64,000 nucleotides of DNA, from assembly GCF_900115065.1 (NCBI RefSeq), contig NZ_FOVE01000014.1, forward strand, positions 1 through 64,000. The letters are read 5' to 3'. A program made the translations under genes and the position numbers. Source of the DNA: Formivibrio citricus. Its GTDB lineage: Bacteria; Pseudomonadota; Gammaproteobacteria; Burkholderiales; Chitinibacteraceae. The first letter of the stretch is position 1. The number at the start of each line of letters is the position of its first letter. The notes beneath the pieces were generated by a model. The model saw nothing but the letters and a program-made list of their open reading frames with translations. It searched no databases and was not told the DNA's origin. Shown piece after piece: positions 35,328-44,741 of the stretch.

Positions 35328-36536
35328 ATGACGCAAAGCAGTGAATCGGCTGTGGCAAAACACGAAACGGCCTTCCGGGTGCTGGGAGCCATCAGCGTTT
35401 CGCATTTCCTCAACGACATGATGCAGTCGCTGATCCTGGCGATGTACCCGCTGATCAAGGGCGGGTTCAACCTGAGCTTTGCCCAGATCGGGCTGATCAC
35501 CTTTACCTTCCAGGCCACGGCTTCGCTGTTGCAGCCGCTGGTGGGCATGTACACGGATCGTCATCCCAAGCCGTATTCGCTGGTGTTCGGCATGGGCTGC
35601 ACGCTGACGGGCCTGCTGCTGCTTGCCATGGCGACGAGCTATCCTGGCCTGCTGTGTGCGGCGGCGCTTGTGGGCAGCGGGTCATCGATTTTCCATCCGG
35701 AATCGTCGCGCGTGGCGCGCATGGCCTCGGGTGGGCGGTTCGGGCTGGCGCAATCGCTGTTTCAGGTCGGCGGCAATGCCGGAACCGCGCTGGGACCGCT
35801 GCTCACAGCGCTGATCGTGATTCCCAACGGGCAGGGCAGCGTGGCCTGGTTTGCGCTGGCCGCGGTGTTGGCAATGGCCGTGTTGTGGAAAGTCGGTAAC
35901 TGGTATGCGCATCAACAAGCGCAGGGGACGTTCAAGTCCAAGCTGAATCAGGGCGTGAAGCCCGACGCTTTGCCGCGCGGCCAGGTGGTGGCGGCGATTA
36001 CCATACTGCTGACGCTGATCTTTTCCAAATATTTTTATCTGGCCAGCCTGTCGAGCTACTTCACTTTCTACCTGATGCACAAGTTCGGGATTTCGGTGCA
36101 GGCGGCGCAGATACAGCTCTTTGTTTTCCTGTTCGCGGTTGCGGCGGGCACGATCATCGGCGGCCCGGTCGGCGACCGCATCGGCCGCAAGCGCGTGATC
36201 TGGTTCTCGATTCTCGGCGTGGCGCCTTTTACCATGATGCTGCCGCATGCCAACCTGTTCTGGACCGGCATTCTCAGCTTCATCATCGGCCTGATTCTGG
36301 CGTCGGCCTTTTCCGCGATCATCGTGTTTGCCCAAGAGCTGATGCCGGGGCGCGTGGGCATGGTCGCAGGTTTGTTCTTCGGCTTCTCGTTCGGCATGGG
36401 GGCCATCGGCGCGGCGCTGCTTGGCAAACTGGCGGATTGGTACGGGATCGAGTTCGTCTATCAGGTTTGCGCGTATTTGCCGCTGCTGGGGCTGTTGACG
36501 GCGTTTTTGCCGGATGTGGGGCGAAAGAAAGCGTGA
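35328..36536 (+). CDS. MFS transporter, fosmidomycin resistance (Fsr) family
   Basis: A 402-residue 12-helix major facilitator. The first helix region HFLNDMMQSLILAMYPLIKGGFNLSFAQIGL is characteristic of the Fsr family, as are LLQPLVGMYTDRHPKPYSL and SIFHPESSRVARMASGGRFGLAQSLFQVGGN. The second half has GDRIGRKRVIW. It probably exports a small drug-like compound. ATG at 35328 follows AAGG. It is the only plus-strand gene between flhA and flhF and interrupts the usual flhA-flhF-flhG order. Confidence 0.9.
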   Translation: MTQSSESAVAKHETAFRVLGAISVSHFLNDMMQSLILAMYPLIKGGFNLSFAQIGLITFTFQATASLLQPLVGMYTDRHPKPYSLVFGMGCTLTGLLLLAMATSYPGLLCAAALVGSGSSIFHPESSRVARMASGGRFGLAQSLFQVGGNAGTALGPLLTALIVIPNGQGSVAWFALAAVLAMAVLWKVGNWYAHQQAQGTFKSKLNQGVKPDALPRGQVVAAITILLTLIFSKYFYLASLSSYFTFYLMHKFGISVQAAQIQLFVFLFAVAAGTIIGGPVGDRIGRKRVIWFSILGVAPFTMMLPHANLFWTGILSFIIGLILASAFSAIIVFAQELMPGRVGMVAGLFFGFSFGMGAIGAALLGKLADWYGIEFVYQVCAYLPLLGLLTAFLPDVGRKKA

Positions 36537-36550
36537 ACGCTAGATAGAAT

Positions 36551-38620
36551 TTACTGCCCGCCCAGCACGCCAACAATGCGGATGGTCTTGTTGTCGGGGA
36601 TCTCGTTGTGCGAAATGACGCGCAGGCCCGGTGTGCTGCGGCGCAGGAAGCGCGAGAGCATGGGGCGCAGTTGCGCCGGGCAGATCAGGACGGTGTTGAG
36701 CCCCTGGTTTTCCATGTTTTCGACCAGCGCCGAAGCTTGTTGCAGCAGGCGCTCGGCCAGTCCCGGTTCCAACCCCCCCTGCGATTTGCCGGTAGCGGCG
36801 GAGAGCAGGATGTTTTCCAGTTGCGGTTCCAGCGTGACCACTTGCAGCTCGTTCTCGCCGGGGAAAATCTGGTGGATGATGGCGCGGCCCAATGCCACGC
36901 GTACTGCCGAGGTGAGTTCATCGACATCCTGGTTGCGCACAATATGTTCGCCGACGGTTTCCAGAATCGTGCGCATGTCGCGGATATGCATCCCTTCTTC
37001 CAGCAGGTTCTGCAGTATCTTTTGCAGGGTACCAACCGGAACGATCTTGGGGATCAGGTCTTCGACCAGTTTGGGCGCTTCCTTGCGGACATGGTCAAGC
37101 AATTGCTGTACTTCTTCGCGCCCGAGCAATTCGGAAGCATGACTTTGCAGGATGTTGGAGATGTGTGTGCCGACCACGGTGCTGGCATCAACGACCGTAT
37201 AGCCCATGGCCTGCGCCTGGTCGCGCAGACCGCTGTCGACCCAGGTCGCTGGCAGGCCGAAGGTGGGGTCCGTGGTTTGCGTGCCGGGCAGTTGCCCCAT
37301 TGCGTTGCCGGGGTTAATCGCCAGCCACTGGCCGACATAAGCCTCACCGGCGCCGACGTCCACGCCCTTGAGCTGGATGCGGTACTGGTTGGGTTTCAGT
37401 TCCAGGTTGTCGCGGATGTGCACGGCCGGAACCAGAAAGCCCAGTTCCTGCGCGATCTTTTTGCGGATGCCGCGGATACGGCGCAGCAGTTCGCCGTCCT
37501 GAGTGCGGTCGACGAGCGGGATCAGGCGATAGCCGACTTCCAGCCCGATCTGGTCCACCGGTTGCACATCGGCCCAGCTCACGTCCTGTAGCGGCGCTTC
37601 CGCCGGGGCTACGCCTGTTGCGGCAGCGGCAGGTGCAGCCTGGGCGGCCGCTTCCTTTTCCTTGGCGCGTTGTTCCTGCCACCAGGCCAAGCCGCCGGCG
37701 AGCAGGGCCATGAGCAGGAAAGCGAAATGCGGCATACCCGGAATCAGGCCAAGAATCGCCAGCACCCCGGCTGTGACGTACAGCACCTGCGGCTTGGCGA
37801 AAAGCTGGCCGAGCAGCTGTTCGGAAAGGTCTTCGTTGTTGCTGACGCGCGAAACGACGATGCCGGCCGCGACCGAGATGATCAGTGAGGGTACCTGGGC
37901 GACCAGACCGTCGCCGATGGTGAGCAGCGTGTAGACCTTGCCGGCCTCGGCAAAGGGCAGGTCGTGCTGCACCATGCCGACGATCAACCCGCCGACGATG
38001 TTGATGATCATGACCATGATGCCGGCAACGGCATCGCCGCGGACGAACTTGGAGGCGCCGTCCATCGAGCCGAAGAAATTGGCTTCCTGAGAGATGGTGG
38101 CACGGCGCCGGCGGGCTTCGTCCTCGCCGATCAGCCCTGCGTTGAGGTCGGCATCGATGGCCATCTGCTTGCCGGGCATGGCGTCCAGGGTGAAGCGGGC
38201 CGACACTTCGGCGATCCGGCCAGCACCTTTGGTAATCACGACAAAGTTGATGATGGTCAGGATGATGAAGCCGACGATACCGACAGTCATGTTGCCGCCG
38301 ATCAGCGCATGGCCGAACGATTCGATGACCTTGCCGGCTGCATCCGGGCCGGTGTGCCCGGCCGTCAGCACCAGCTTGGTCGAGGCGACGTTGAGCGAGA
38401 GTCGCAGCAGCGTGGTCATCAGCAGTACGATCGGGAACGAGGAGAATTCCAGGATCTCGCGCGTATACAGACTTACCATCAGCACGATCACCGAGATGGC
38501 AATGTTGAAGGTGAAGAAAAAATCGAGGGCCAGCGCCGGCAAGGGCAGGATCATCATGCCGAGGATCATCAGCACGAGGATCGGGCCCGCCAGCCGGTTG
38601 AGATTAAAGTCGCGCCACAC
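36551..38620 (-). CDS. flhA: Flagellar type III export protein FlhA
   Basis: A 689-residue protein of normal length. Eight membrane helices occupy about 1-315, with the FHIPEP-type segment between helices 4 and 5 (ARFTLDAMPGKQMAIDADLNAGLI, DEARRRRATISQEANFFGSMDGASKFVRGDAVA). The C-terminal cytoplasmic domain (about 350-689) forms the nonameric ring that receives export chaperones. It uses proton motive force to export flagellar subunits. It starts 2 bp after the flhB stop. It converges on the MFS gene. Confidence 0.97.
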   Translation of the reverse strand: MWRDFNLNRLAGPILVLMILGMMILPLPALALDFFFTFNIAISVIVLMVSLYTREILEFSSFPIVLLMTTLLRLSLNVASTKLVLTAGHTGPDAAGKVIESFGHALIGGNMTVGIVGFIILTIINFVVITKGAGRIAEVSARFTLDAMPGKQMAIDADLNAGLIGEDEARRRRATISQEANFFGSMDGASKFVRGDAVAGIMVMIINIVGGLIVGMVQHDLPFAEAGKVYTLLTIGDGLVAQVPSLIISVAAGIVVSRVSNNEDLSEQLLGQLFAKPQVLYVTAGVLAILGLIPGMPHFAFLLMALLAGGLAWWQEQRAKEKEAAAQAAPAAAATGVAPAEAPLQDVSWADVQPVDQIGLEVGYRLIPLVDRTQDGELLRRIRGIRKKIAQELGFLVPAVHIRDNLELKPNQYRIQLKGVDVGAGEAYVGQWLAINPGNAMGQLPGTQTTDPTFGLPATWVDSGLRDQAQAMGYTVVDASTVVGTHISNILQSHASELLGREEVQQLLDHVRKEAPKLVEDLIPKIVPVGTLQKILQNLLEEGMHIRDMRTILETVGEHIVRNQDVDELTSAVRVALGRAIIHQIFPGENELQVVTLEPQLENILLSAATGKSQGGLEPGLAERLLQQASALVENMENQGLNTVLICPAQLRPMLSRFLRRSTPGLRVISHNEIPDNKTIRIVGVLGGQ

Positions 38621-38622
38621 GT

Positions 38623-39759
38623 TTAGTTTTCAGCTTCCGGATCCAGTTCTTTGGGAACAGGCAGGTTGTCGTTGAGTTCAGGTTCCACGCCGCCGTGGTT
38701 CTGGTACTGCTTGAGCTGGTAGATATAGGCCAGCACTTCGGCTGCGGCAGTATACAACGCAGCAGGAATTTCTTGGCCGAGTTCGGTGTGATGATAAAGG
38801 GCTCGAGCGAATGGCGGGGTACGGATAACCATGACCTTGTGCTCCTTGCCGATCTCGATGATGCGCTCGGCCAGAAGGAAAGAGCCCTTGGCGATTACAA
38901 TCGGCGCGCGCATCTTTTCCGTGTACTGGATGGCCACGGCATAGTGGGTCGGGTTGGTGACAATCACGTCGGCCTTGGGAATCGCGGCCATCATGCGCTT
39001 GCGCGCGGCCTCGCGCTGCAACTGGCGGATGCGGCCCTTGATTTCCGGCGAGCCTTCCATTTCCTTCATTTCCTGCTTGACCTCTTCCTTGGTCATGCGC
39101 AGGCCCTTGTGGTAGTCCCACAATTGATAGGGAACGTCGATGAGCACGATCAGCGCCATCGCTGCGACGGTCATCGTCAGCGTGAAGCGCACCATCTGCC
39201 CCAGGAACACGAAGCCTGCATCCGGCGGCATGGTGATGATCTGCAGGAACTGGTCGCGGTCCTTCCAGAGCACGGCAGCCGCTACGCCCCCGACCAACCC
39301 CGACTTGAGCACCGTCTTCGTCATCTCGACCAGACTGCGAATCGAAAACATGCGGCCTATCCCGTTCATCGGGTTCATGCGTTCGAAGTTGGGGGTGAGG
39401 GGGTCGAACGTGAACAGCCAGCCGCCGATCATGATCGGCGTAAGGACGGCTGCCAGCGCACAGGCCAGAAAGACCGGTAACAGGGCGAGCATGGCTGCAC
39501 GAACGGCCATCTGCAAATGCAGCCACATCATGGAAGGATCGGCCAGTACGGCGCGCGTAAAGCCGAATTCGCCGACCATGATCTGCTTCAGGGTGGAAAA
39601 AAGGGAGGGGCCCAGCATGAATACGGACATGAGCCCGGTCATCAGCACGGCAAAGGTCGTGAGTTCATGCGAGCGCGGTACTTGCCCCTTGCGACGGGCT
39701 TCTTCCAGCCGTCGCGGGGAAGGCGGTTCTGTTCGTTCGAGATCGGAATCCTCTGCCAT
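38623..39759 (-). CDS. flhB: Flagellar export switch protein FlhB
   Basis: A 378-residue protein with the standard opening MAEDSDLERTEPPSPRRLEEARRKGQVPRS, split here by length. Four membrane helices lie in about 30-210. The autocleavage motif NPTHYAVAIQY is intact; cleavage between Asn and Pro switches export from hook to filament after FliK action. A short acidic tail ends the protein. First gene of flhB-flhA, divergent from fliK. Confidence 0.97.
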   Translation of the reverse strand: MAEDSDLERTEPPSPRRLEEARRKGQVPRSHELTTFAVLMTGLMSVFMLGPSLFSTLKQIMVGEFGFTRAVLADPSMMWLHLQMAVRAAMLALLPVFLACALAAVLTPIMIGGWLFTFDPLTPNFERMNPMNGIGRMFSIRSLVEMTKTVLKSGLVGGVAAAVLWKDRDQFLQIITMPPDAGFVFLGQMVRFTLTMTVAAMALIVLIDVPYQLWDYHKGLRMTKEEVKQEMKEMEGSPEIKGRIRQLQREAARKRMMAAIPKADVIVTNPTHYAVAIQYTEKMRAPIVIAKGSFLLAERIIEIGKEHKVMVIRTPPFARALYHHTELGQEIPAALYTAAAEVLAYIYQLKQYQNHGGVEPELNDNLPVPKELDPEAEN

Positions 39760-39836
39760 GCGCGAAGTGTATCACTGACCCAAGTTCTGTTGACGCTGGT
39801 TAGAAAGCTGCGTTTGGGCTAGCTCCAGAATCTGCC

Positions 39837-39852
39837 TGGCATTGTCCTTGCT
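39837..39852 (+). promoter_or_regulatory. Sigma-54 promoter upstream of fliK
   Basis: TGGCATTGTCCTTGCT matches the TGGCAC-N5-TTGC(A/T) consensus with one mismatch and correct -24/-12 spacing. The start of transcription would be near 39863, about 30 nt before the fliK ATG. This fits RpoN-controlled middle flagellar genes. Confidence 0.75.
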
Positions 39853-39893
39853 TTATGTCCGGCAAGAGCAAATTTTTCGTCAAGGTGAATACC

Positions 39894-41084
39894 ATGGCTT
39901 CAGCATCCCAAGTCTTGTCCGTCAGTGCAGGTATCGGTCGCGGTGTGGAAACGAAATCGGCCACGACGGAAGCTTCTGCAGAGCAGCCTTTTGGTCAGGT
40001 GCTTGCACGGGAAGTGTCCCGCAAGGGCGGAGAGCAGCAAGCAGGGGAGAAGGCTGCGGCAGAATCTGCAAAGACAGAAACCGCATCAGCCGAAGCAGCA
40101 ACTACCACCGAGGCGCAAACAGCAGATGCAAGCGCTACAGGCGAACAGCAGGCCATGGTAGATGCAGTGGCCATGCCCTGGTTGTTGATGATGCAACAGA
40201 CAGCCCAGGCGACGCAGATCATGCCGCAGATGCAGGGGCTGACGGACGCGGCCAAAATTGCCCCTGAGGGCGCAAAAGCCACGGTGTTGGCGGCGCAAGG
40301 GCAAGGGAAGGCAGCAACAGCGCAACCCTTCGGGGAGCTGGCAAGTACAGGCAATGGCGAGCCCGGAGCCCCGGTCACGGGGGGGCTTGGCCAAATGTTG
40401 GCGGCAAACTCTGTCACGGAATCCGGCAAGGCTTTGCCGCAGGATCTGTCTGCCTCGCTGGAAAAGATGTCTTTTTCCGGCATCCTCGCCGGGCGCCTGG
40501 ATAACGATAAAGATGCGCTTGGCTCCGAAGAGGGAGCGAAGTCGCAGAACTGGCTGGCGGTCAGCCAGCCGGCAATCCGTTCGCCCGAATCCAGCGGCGA
40601 ACAGGTCGCCAAGACCGCGGCGCAGCATGTCGTTGCCGAGCCGGTCGGTGATTCCCGTTGGGGAGATGCGGTGGCTCAACGAGTCAGCATGATGCTGGGG
40701 CGGCAGGAGCAGCAGGTCGAAATGCAGCTCAATCCGCCGCATCTGGGGCCGATGGAAGTCCGGCTTACGCTGGGGCAGGAGCAGGCCAGCGTCGTATTTG
40801 CCTCCCAGCATGCGGCGGTGCGGGAAGCGCTGGAGGCCGCCACGCCCAAGCTCACGGCCTTGCTGGCTGATCAGGGTATCCAGCTGGTCAATGTTCAGGT
40901 GGCGTCGGATTCCCTGCACCAGCATGCGCAGGAGCAGTCGCGCCAGCAGCAGGCTTCCTCTTTCCAGAGTGCGGGGCAAGGGGGGCAAAATGGCCGTGCC
41001 TTTGACGGGGAATCGGCTGCGCCCTACTGGCGCACGGAGACGACGGTGCCGGTAGCACGTTCGGGCGTAAGCTTGTACGTATGA
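39894..41084 (+). CDS. fliK: Flagellar hook-length control protein FliK
   Basis: A 396-residue protein. The first 260 residues are low-complexity, rich in Ala, Gln, Glu, Thr, as expected for the ruler part. The C-terminal domain (about 270-360) has the Flg_hook signature VEMQLNPPHLGPMEVRLTL, ASVVFASQHAAVREALEAATPKL, LLADQGIQL. FliK is exported and makes FlhB switch specificity. ATG at 39894 has AAGGTG 6 nt upstream; an in-frame ATG at 39855 falls between the sigma-54 site and its predicted start point and is rejected. Confidence 0.9.
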   Translation: MASASQVLSVSAGIGRGVETKSATTEASAEQPFGQVLAREVSRKGGEQQAGEKAAAESAKTETASAEAATTTEAQTADASATGEQQAMVDAVAMPWLLMMQQTAQATQIMPQMQGLTDAAKIAPEGAKATVLAAQGQGKAATAQPFGELASTGNGEPGAPVTGGLGQMLAANSVTESGKALPQDLSASLEKMSFSGILAGRLDNDKDALGSEEGAKSQNWLAVSQPAIRSPESSGEQVAKTAAQHVVAEPVGDSRWGDAVAQRVSMMLGRQEQQVEMQLNPPHLGPMEVRLTLGQEQASVVFASQHAAVREALEAATPKLTALLADQGIQLVNVQVASDSLHQHAQEQSRQQQASSFQSAGQGGQNGRAFDGESAAPYWRTETTVPVARSGVSLYV

Positions 41085-41168
41085 TTGCGGTGTTGTATTC
41101 CAAGTAATATCTCAACACAGCTCGCTTATCTCTTGTTTTTAGGGCGTTTTTGTTTTATAACCCGATGA

Positions 41169-41194
41169 GGCGCTTTGGCTTTGCCGTAAGCGCC
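41169..41194 (+). terminator. Hairpin between fliK and fliL
   Basis: GGCGCTT (41169-41175) pairs with AAGCGCC (41188-41194) around a 12-nt loop. Only a weak T stretch follows (GCTTTCT). It may slow or partly end the fliK transcript. Confidence 0.35.
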
Positions 41195-41248
41195 GCTTTC
41201 TGCTGTTCGGGCAGGGGGCTATAAAACAGTTTCAACGAGAGGTGAGTC

Positions 41249-41776
41249 ATGTCCGAAGCCAAAGCCGATGCCGCTCCCAAATCCAAGAAAAAATTGATGA
41301 TGTTCATCATCATCGGTGTGGTGGTTCTGGTCTTGCTGGTCGGCGGTGGACTGGCGGCCTTTCTGATGCTTAAATCGGGCAATTCCGAAGACGATGGCGG
41401 GCAAGCAACCAAGACGGAAGCCAAGAAAGACGCCAAGAAAAAGAAAGACGAAAAGAAGGCCGCGCCCGTTTTCGAGAAGCTGGCCCAGTTTACGGTTAAC
41501 CTCAATGCGCCCGAAACCAACGAAGTCTTGCAAACCGATATTTCGGTCGAGCTGTCGAACGTCAAGGAAAAGGATTTGCTCAAGCAGTACATGCCCAAGA
41601 TCCAGAGTGAAGTGAACAAGCTGCTGCGTTCCAAGAAGCCCGAGGAAGTGAAAACCGCGGCAGGAACAGACAAGCTCGGCGCGGAGATTCGCGAGCTCAT
41701 CAACAAGATTCTCAAGATAGAAGGCGAGGGTGAGGGCGTGCTCTCGGTGCAGTTCACTACATTTATCGTGCGTTGA
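41249..41776 (+). CDS. fliL: Flagellar basal-body-associated protein FliL
   Basis: A 175-residue protein. A basic N-terminal tail, one membrane helix (about 16-41), a highly charged Lys/Glu/Asp linker, then a periplasmic FliL domain (FEKLAQFTVNLNAPETNEVLQTDISVEL). The C-terminus GEGVLSVQFTTFIVR is typical. It supports stator function near the MS ring. GAGAGGTG upstream supports the start. Heads the fliLMNOPQR run. Confidence 0.94.
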   Translation: MSEAKADAAPKSKKKLMMFIIIGVVVLVLLVGGGLAAFLMLKSGNSEDDGGQATKTEAKKDAKKKKDEKKAAPVFEKLAQFTVNLNAPETNEVLQTDISVELSNVKEKDLLKQYMPKIQSEVNKLLRSKKPEEVKTAAGTDKLGAEIRELINKILKIEGEGEGVLSVQFTTFIVR

Positions 41777-41814
41777 GCCGATAGAAAGTAAACCGGGTTT
41801 GTCGCTGAAGAATC

Positions 41815-42834
41815 ATGGCAGACGATATTCTTTCCCAAGAAGAGGTCGATGCGCTGCTGCGCGGTGTGACCGGCGAGGAGGATTCTTCTGAAGAGGAAGC
41901 CGAGGGTTCGGCTGTCCGCTCGTATGACATCGGCCGCCAGGAACGCATCGTTCGTGGCCGGATGCCGACGCTTGAAATCATCAACGAGCGTTTCGCCCGC
42001 AACCTGCGCATTGCCCTCTTCAATTTCATGCGCCGCAACGCCGAAATATCGGTGGGGCCGGTCAAGGTTCAGAAATACGGTGATTTCATCCGCAATCTGG
42101 TGGTGCCGACCAACCTCAACCTGATCCACATGAAGCCGCTGCGCGGCACCGGCTTGTTCATCTTCGATCCGGATTTCGTATTCCTGGTGGTCGACAATCT
42201 CTTCGGTTCCGATGGGCGCTACCATGTACGAGTCGAAGGCCGTGACTTTACCCCGACCGAGCAGCGCATCATCCAGCGTTTGCTGGACGTGGTGTTCGAG
42301 GAATACCAGAAAGCCTGGAAACCGGTGTTCGAGTGCGAGTTCGCCTACGTGCGCTCGGAAATGAATACCCAGTTTGCCAACATCGCTACTCCGACCGAAG
42401 TCGTTGTTTCTTATACCTTCAAGATCGAACTGGGTGCCGGTGGCGGTGATTTCCATGTCTGCCTGCCGTATTCGATGATCGAGCCGATTCGCGACATGCT
42501 CTACAGCTCCATGCAGGCCGACCGGATGGAATCGGATACCCGCTGGCTGAAGTTGCTGCGTCGCCAGGTCCAGCAGGCGGAGGTCGATCTCGTTGCGCAG
42601 CTGGGTAATGCCAAGGTCACACTTGGCGATATCGTGAACCTGAAAGTGGGAGATGTGATCTCTCTGGATATTCCCGAGGCGGTCGTGGCCGAGGTGGACG
42701 GAGTTCCAGTGCTTGAATGCAAATATGGTATTCTTAACGGTCAGTACGCCTTGAAGGTGAACAAGATACTCAGCACGCCGGAAATGATGGCCGGTTTGCC
42801 GGAAGATGATGGCCAGGGGGAGCCGAATGGCTGA
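41815..42834 (+). CDS. fliM: Flagellar motor switch protein FliM
   Basis: A 339-residue protein. The CheY-binding N-terminus reads DILSQEEVDALL. The middle CheC-like domain (about 45-235) has FARNLRIALFNFMRRNAEISVGPV and MKPLRGTGLFIFDPDFVFLVVDNLFG. A C-terminal SpoA domain (about 255-325) joins FliN in the C ring. Part of the rotor switch. It overlaps fliN by 8 nt. Confidence 0.97.
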   Translation: MADDILSQEEVDALLRGVTGEEDSSEEEAEGSAVRSYDIGRQERIVRGRMPTLEIINERFARNLRIALFNFMRRNAEISVGPVKVQKYGDFIRNLVVPTNLNLIHMKPLRGTGLFIFDPDFVFLVVDNLFGSDGRYHVRVEGRDFTPTEQRIIQRLLDVVFEEYQKAWKPVFECEFAYVRSEMNTQFANIATPTEVVVSYTFKIELGAGGGDFHVCLPYSMIEPIRDMLYSSMQADRMESDTRWLKLLRRQVQQAEVDLVAQLGNAKVTLGDIVNLKVGDVISLDIPEAVVAEVDGVPVLECKYGILNGQYALKVNKILSTPEMMAGLPEDDGQGEPNG

Positions 42835-43267
42835 CGACGAGAATACATCCGCAGACGATTCCAGCATCATGGATGACTGGGCGGCCGCGCTTGCCGAACA
42901 GGAAACTGTAGAAACGGCAGAGAGTGCGCCTTCGCCCAGCGTTCAGGCAGCCAATATCTTTGAAAGTTTCGATACCCATACGATAGGGGGCGGCGGTTCT
43001 GCGCCCAGCAATATCGACATGGTGCTCGATATCCCGGTTATGCTGACTGTGGAACTGGGTCGTACCAAGATCGCCATTCGCAGCCTGCTGCAGCTGGCGC
43101 AAGGCTCCGTCGTGGAGCTTGACGGCCTGGCGGGCGAGCCCATGGATGTGCTTGTCAACGGTTGCCTGATCGCCCAAGGTGAAGTCGTGGTCGTGAACGA
43201 CAAATTCGGGATTCGCCTGACCGACATCATCACCCCGGCGGAACGTATCCGCCGTCTGCACAAGTAA
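42827..43267 (+). CDS. fliN: Flagellar motor switch protein FliN
   Basis: A 146-residue protein. An acidic, poorly conserved N-terminus (about 1-65) precedes the SpoA domain: [60 protein letters not shown], shown here in parts. It completes the C ring. The ATG at 42827 has AGGGGGA upstream and lies within the end of fliM. Confidence 0.95.
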   Translation: MADDENTSADDSSIMDDWAAALAEQETVETAESAPSPSVQAANIFESFDTHTIGGGGSAPSNIDMVLDIPVMLTVELGRTKIAIRSLLQLAQGSVVELDGLAGEPMDVLVNGCLIAQGEVVVVNDKFGIRLTDIITPAERIRRLHK

Positions 43268-43273
43268 TCGACA

Positions 43274-43720
43274 ATGCAACTCCGGTGTCTGTTTGCGGCG
43301 TTGCCAGCCGGCTTGCCTTGCATCGCCCGCGCAACGGCCTCTGCGCCGGCTGCGGAGCCGTCACTAGCCGGGAACATGCTGCAGGTTTTTCTGGTGCTGG
43401 TTTTCGTTCTGGGTTTGATTGTGGCTGCTGCCTGGCTGATGCGGCGCTTCTCCCTTCTTCCCTCTGCGGCTGGCGGGCAGCTGCGGGTCGTGTCAGGGGT
43501 GATGGTGGGGCAGCGCGAGCGCGTGGTGATTGTCGAGGTGCGCGATCAATGGCTGGTTTTGGGTGTGACCGCCCAGAACGTCAATCTGCTTTCCAGTATG
43601 CCCAAGCCCGAAGATGCGGCTGTCTCTGCGCCCGGTACACCACCATTCGCCGAATGGCTGGGCCGGGCTCTGCAAAAACGGATCGGCGGCGCATCCGGCA
43701 ATGCGCCGGGAAAAACATGA
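43274..43720 (+). CDS. fliO: Flagellar biosynthesis protein FliO
   Basis: A 148-residue protein with a possible signal sequence (about 1-25), one membrane helix (about 35-55, [21 protein letters not shown]) and a small cytoplasmic domain with GERVVIVEV-like wording ([23 protein letters not shown]). It helps assemble the FliP ring. Its stop overlaps the fliP start (ATGA). Confidence 0.88.
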   Translation: MQLRCLFAALPAGLPCIARATASAPAAEPSLAGNMLQVFLVLVFVLGLIVAAAWLMRRFSLLPSAAGGQLRVVSGVMVGQRERVVIVEVRDQWLVLGVTAQNVNLLSSMPKPEDAAVSAPGTPPFAEWLGRALQKRIGGASGNAPGKT

Positions 43721-44454
43721 AACGCTTCGCCCCCTTCATTTTGCTCGGCTTGTTGATTGCCCCTGTCTGGGCAGCTGACCCGGGAATTCCGCTGCTGAAC
43801 GCCTCGTCTTCCGGCGGAGGCACGACTTACACCCTGCCGGTCCAGACGCTGCTGTTCATGACGGCGCTGTCGTTCCTGCCGGCCATCCTGTTGATGATGA
43901 CGGCGTTCACGCGCATCGTGATCGTGCTGTCGCTCTTGCGCCAAGCGCTGGGAACCATGCAGTCCCCGCCCAACCAGGTGGTTGTCGGTCTGTCGCTGTT
44001 CCTGACTTTCTTCGTGATGGCGCCGGTGTTCGACAAGGTCTATCAGCAAGCCTACCAGCCTTATTCGGCGCAGAAGATCGGTTTCAACGAGGCGTTGGCC
44101 AAGGGGTCGGTGCCGTTGAAGGAGTTCATGCTCAAGCAGACCCGGCAGAAGGATCTGGCTTTCTTTATCGAGGTTTCCGGTGCGCAGAAGCCCAATGGGC
44201 CGGAGGATGTGCCGTTGCGCGTGCTGGTGCCGGCCTATGTGACCAGCGAACTCAAGACGGCATTCCAGATCGGCTTTCTGGTGATGATCCCGTTTCTGAT
44301 TATCGATGTCGTGGTGGCCAGTGTGTTGATGGGGATGGGGATGATGATGGTTTCGCCCATGATCATTTCCTTGCCGTTCAAGCTGATGCTCTTTGTTCTG
44401 GTCGATGGCTGGACGCTGTTGATGGGCTCTCTCGTGCAGAGCTTCCTGCTGTGA
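43717..44454 (+). CDS. fliP: Flagellar export gate protein FliP
   Basis: A 245-residue protein. A cleavable signal peptide ([19 protein letters not shown]) is usual for FliP. Four membrane helices follow, with [28 protein letters not shown] and [35 protein letters not shown] seen in parts. It forms the core of the FliPQR export gate. A longer frame starting at 43285 is a read-through of fliO DNA in another frame; the ATG at 43717 with ATGA overlap is right. Confidence 0.96.
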   Translation: MKRFAPFILLGLLIAPVWAADPGIPLLNASSSGGGTTYTLPVQTLLFMTALSFLPAILLMMTAFTRIVIVLSLLRQALGTMQSPPNQVVVGLSLFLTFFVMAPVFDKVYQQAYQPYSAQKIGFNEALAKGSVPLKEFMLKQTRQKDLAFFIEVSGAQKPNGPEDVPLRVLVPAYVTSELKTAFQIGFLVMIPFLIIDVVVASVLMGMGMMMVSPMIISLPFKLMLFVLVDGWTLLMGSLVQSFLL

Positions 44455-44464
44455 GGAGGGCGGA

Positions 44465-44734
44465 ATGACGCCGGAGTCCGTAATCAGCCTTCTGCAGCGT
44501 GCGATGGAGGTTATGGTTTTGCTGGGCGGCCCCTTGCTGCTGGCGACGCTCGTGGTGGGGCTGGTGGTCAGTGTGTTCCAGGCGGCTACCCAGATCAACG
44601 AAGCTACGCTGTCCTTCATCCCCAAGATGCTGGTGGCGTTTCTGGTCTTCGTTCTGGCCGGACCGTGGATGCTGCAGGTGATTACGGATTACACCGTGCG
44701 CCTTTACCAGAGCATTCCGCAGATGGTCGGCTGA
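44465..44734 (+). CDS. fliQ: Flagellar export gate protein FliQ
   Basis: An 89-residue protein with two membrane helices and the family pattern MTPESVISLLQRAMEVMVLL, VSVFQAATQINEATLSFIPKM. It packs around FliP and FliR in the gate. GAGGAGGGCGG upstream is a strong ribosome-binding site. Confidence 0.96.
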   Translation: MTPESVISLLQRAMEVMVLLGGPLLLATLVVGLVVSVFQAATQINEATLSFIPKMLVAFLVFVLAGPWMLQVITDYTVRLYQSIPQMVG

Positions 44735-44741
44735 ATCTGCC

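Noticed and set aside
39855-39893. Upstream in-frame ATG of fliK giving a 13-residue longer protein
   Set aside because: It falls between the sigma-54 promoter and its expected start point and has no ribosome-binding site; ATG 39894 has AAGGTG.
43285-43716. Long in-frame extension of fliP to 43285
   Set aside because: It is a second frame through fliO; FliP starts with a normal signal peptide at 43717 and an ATGA overlap.
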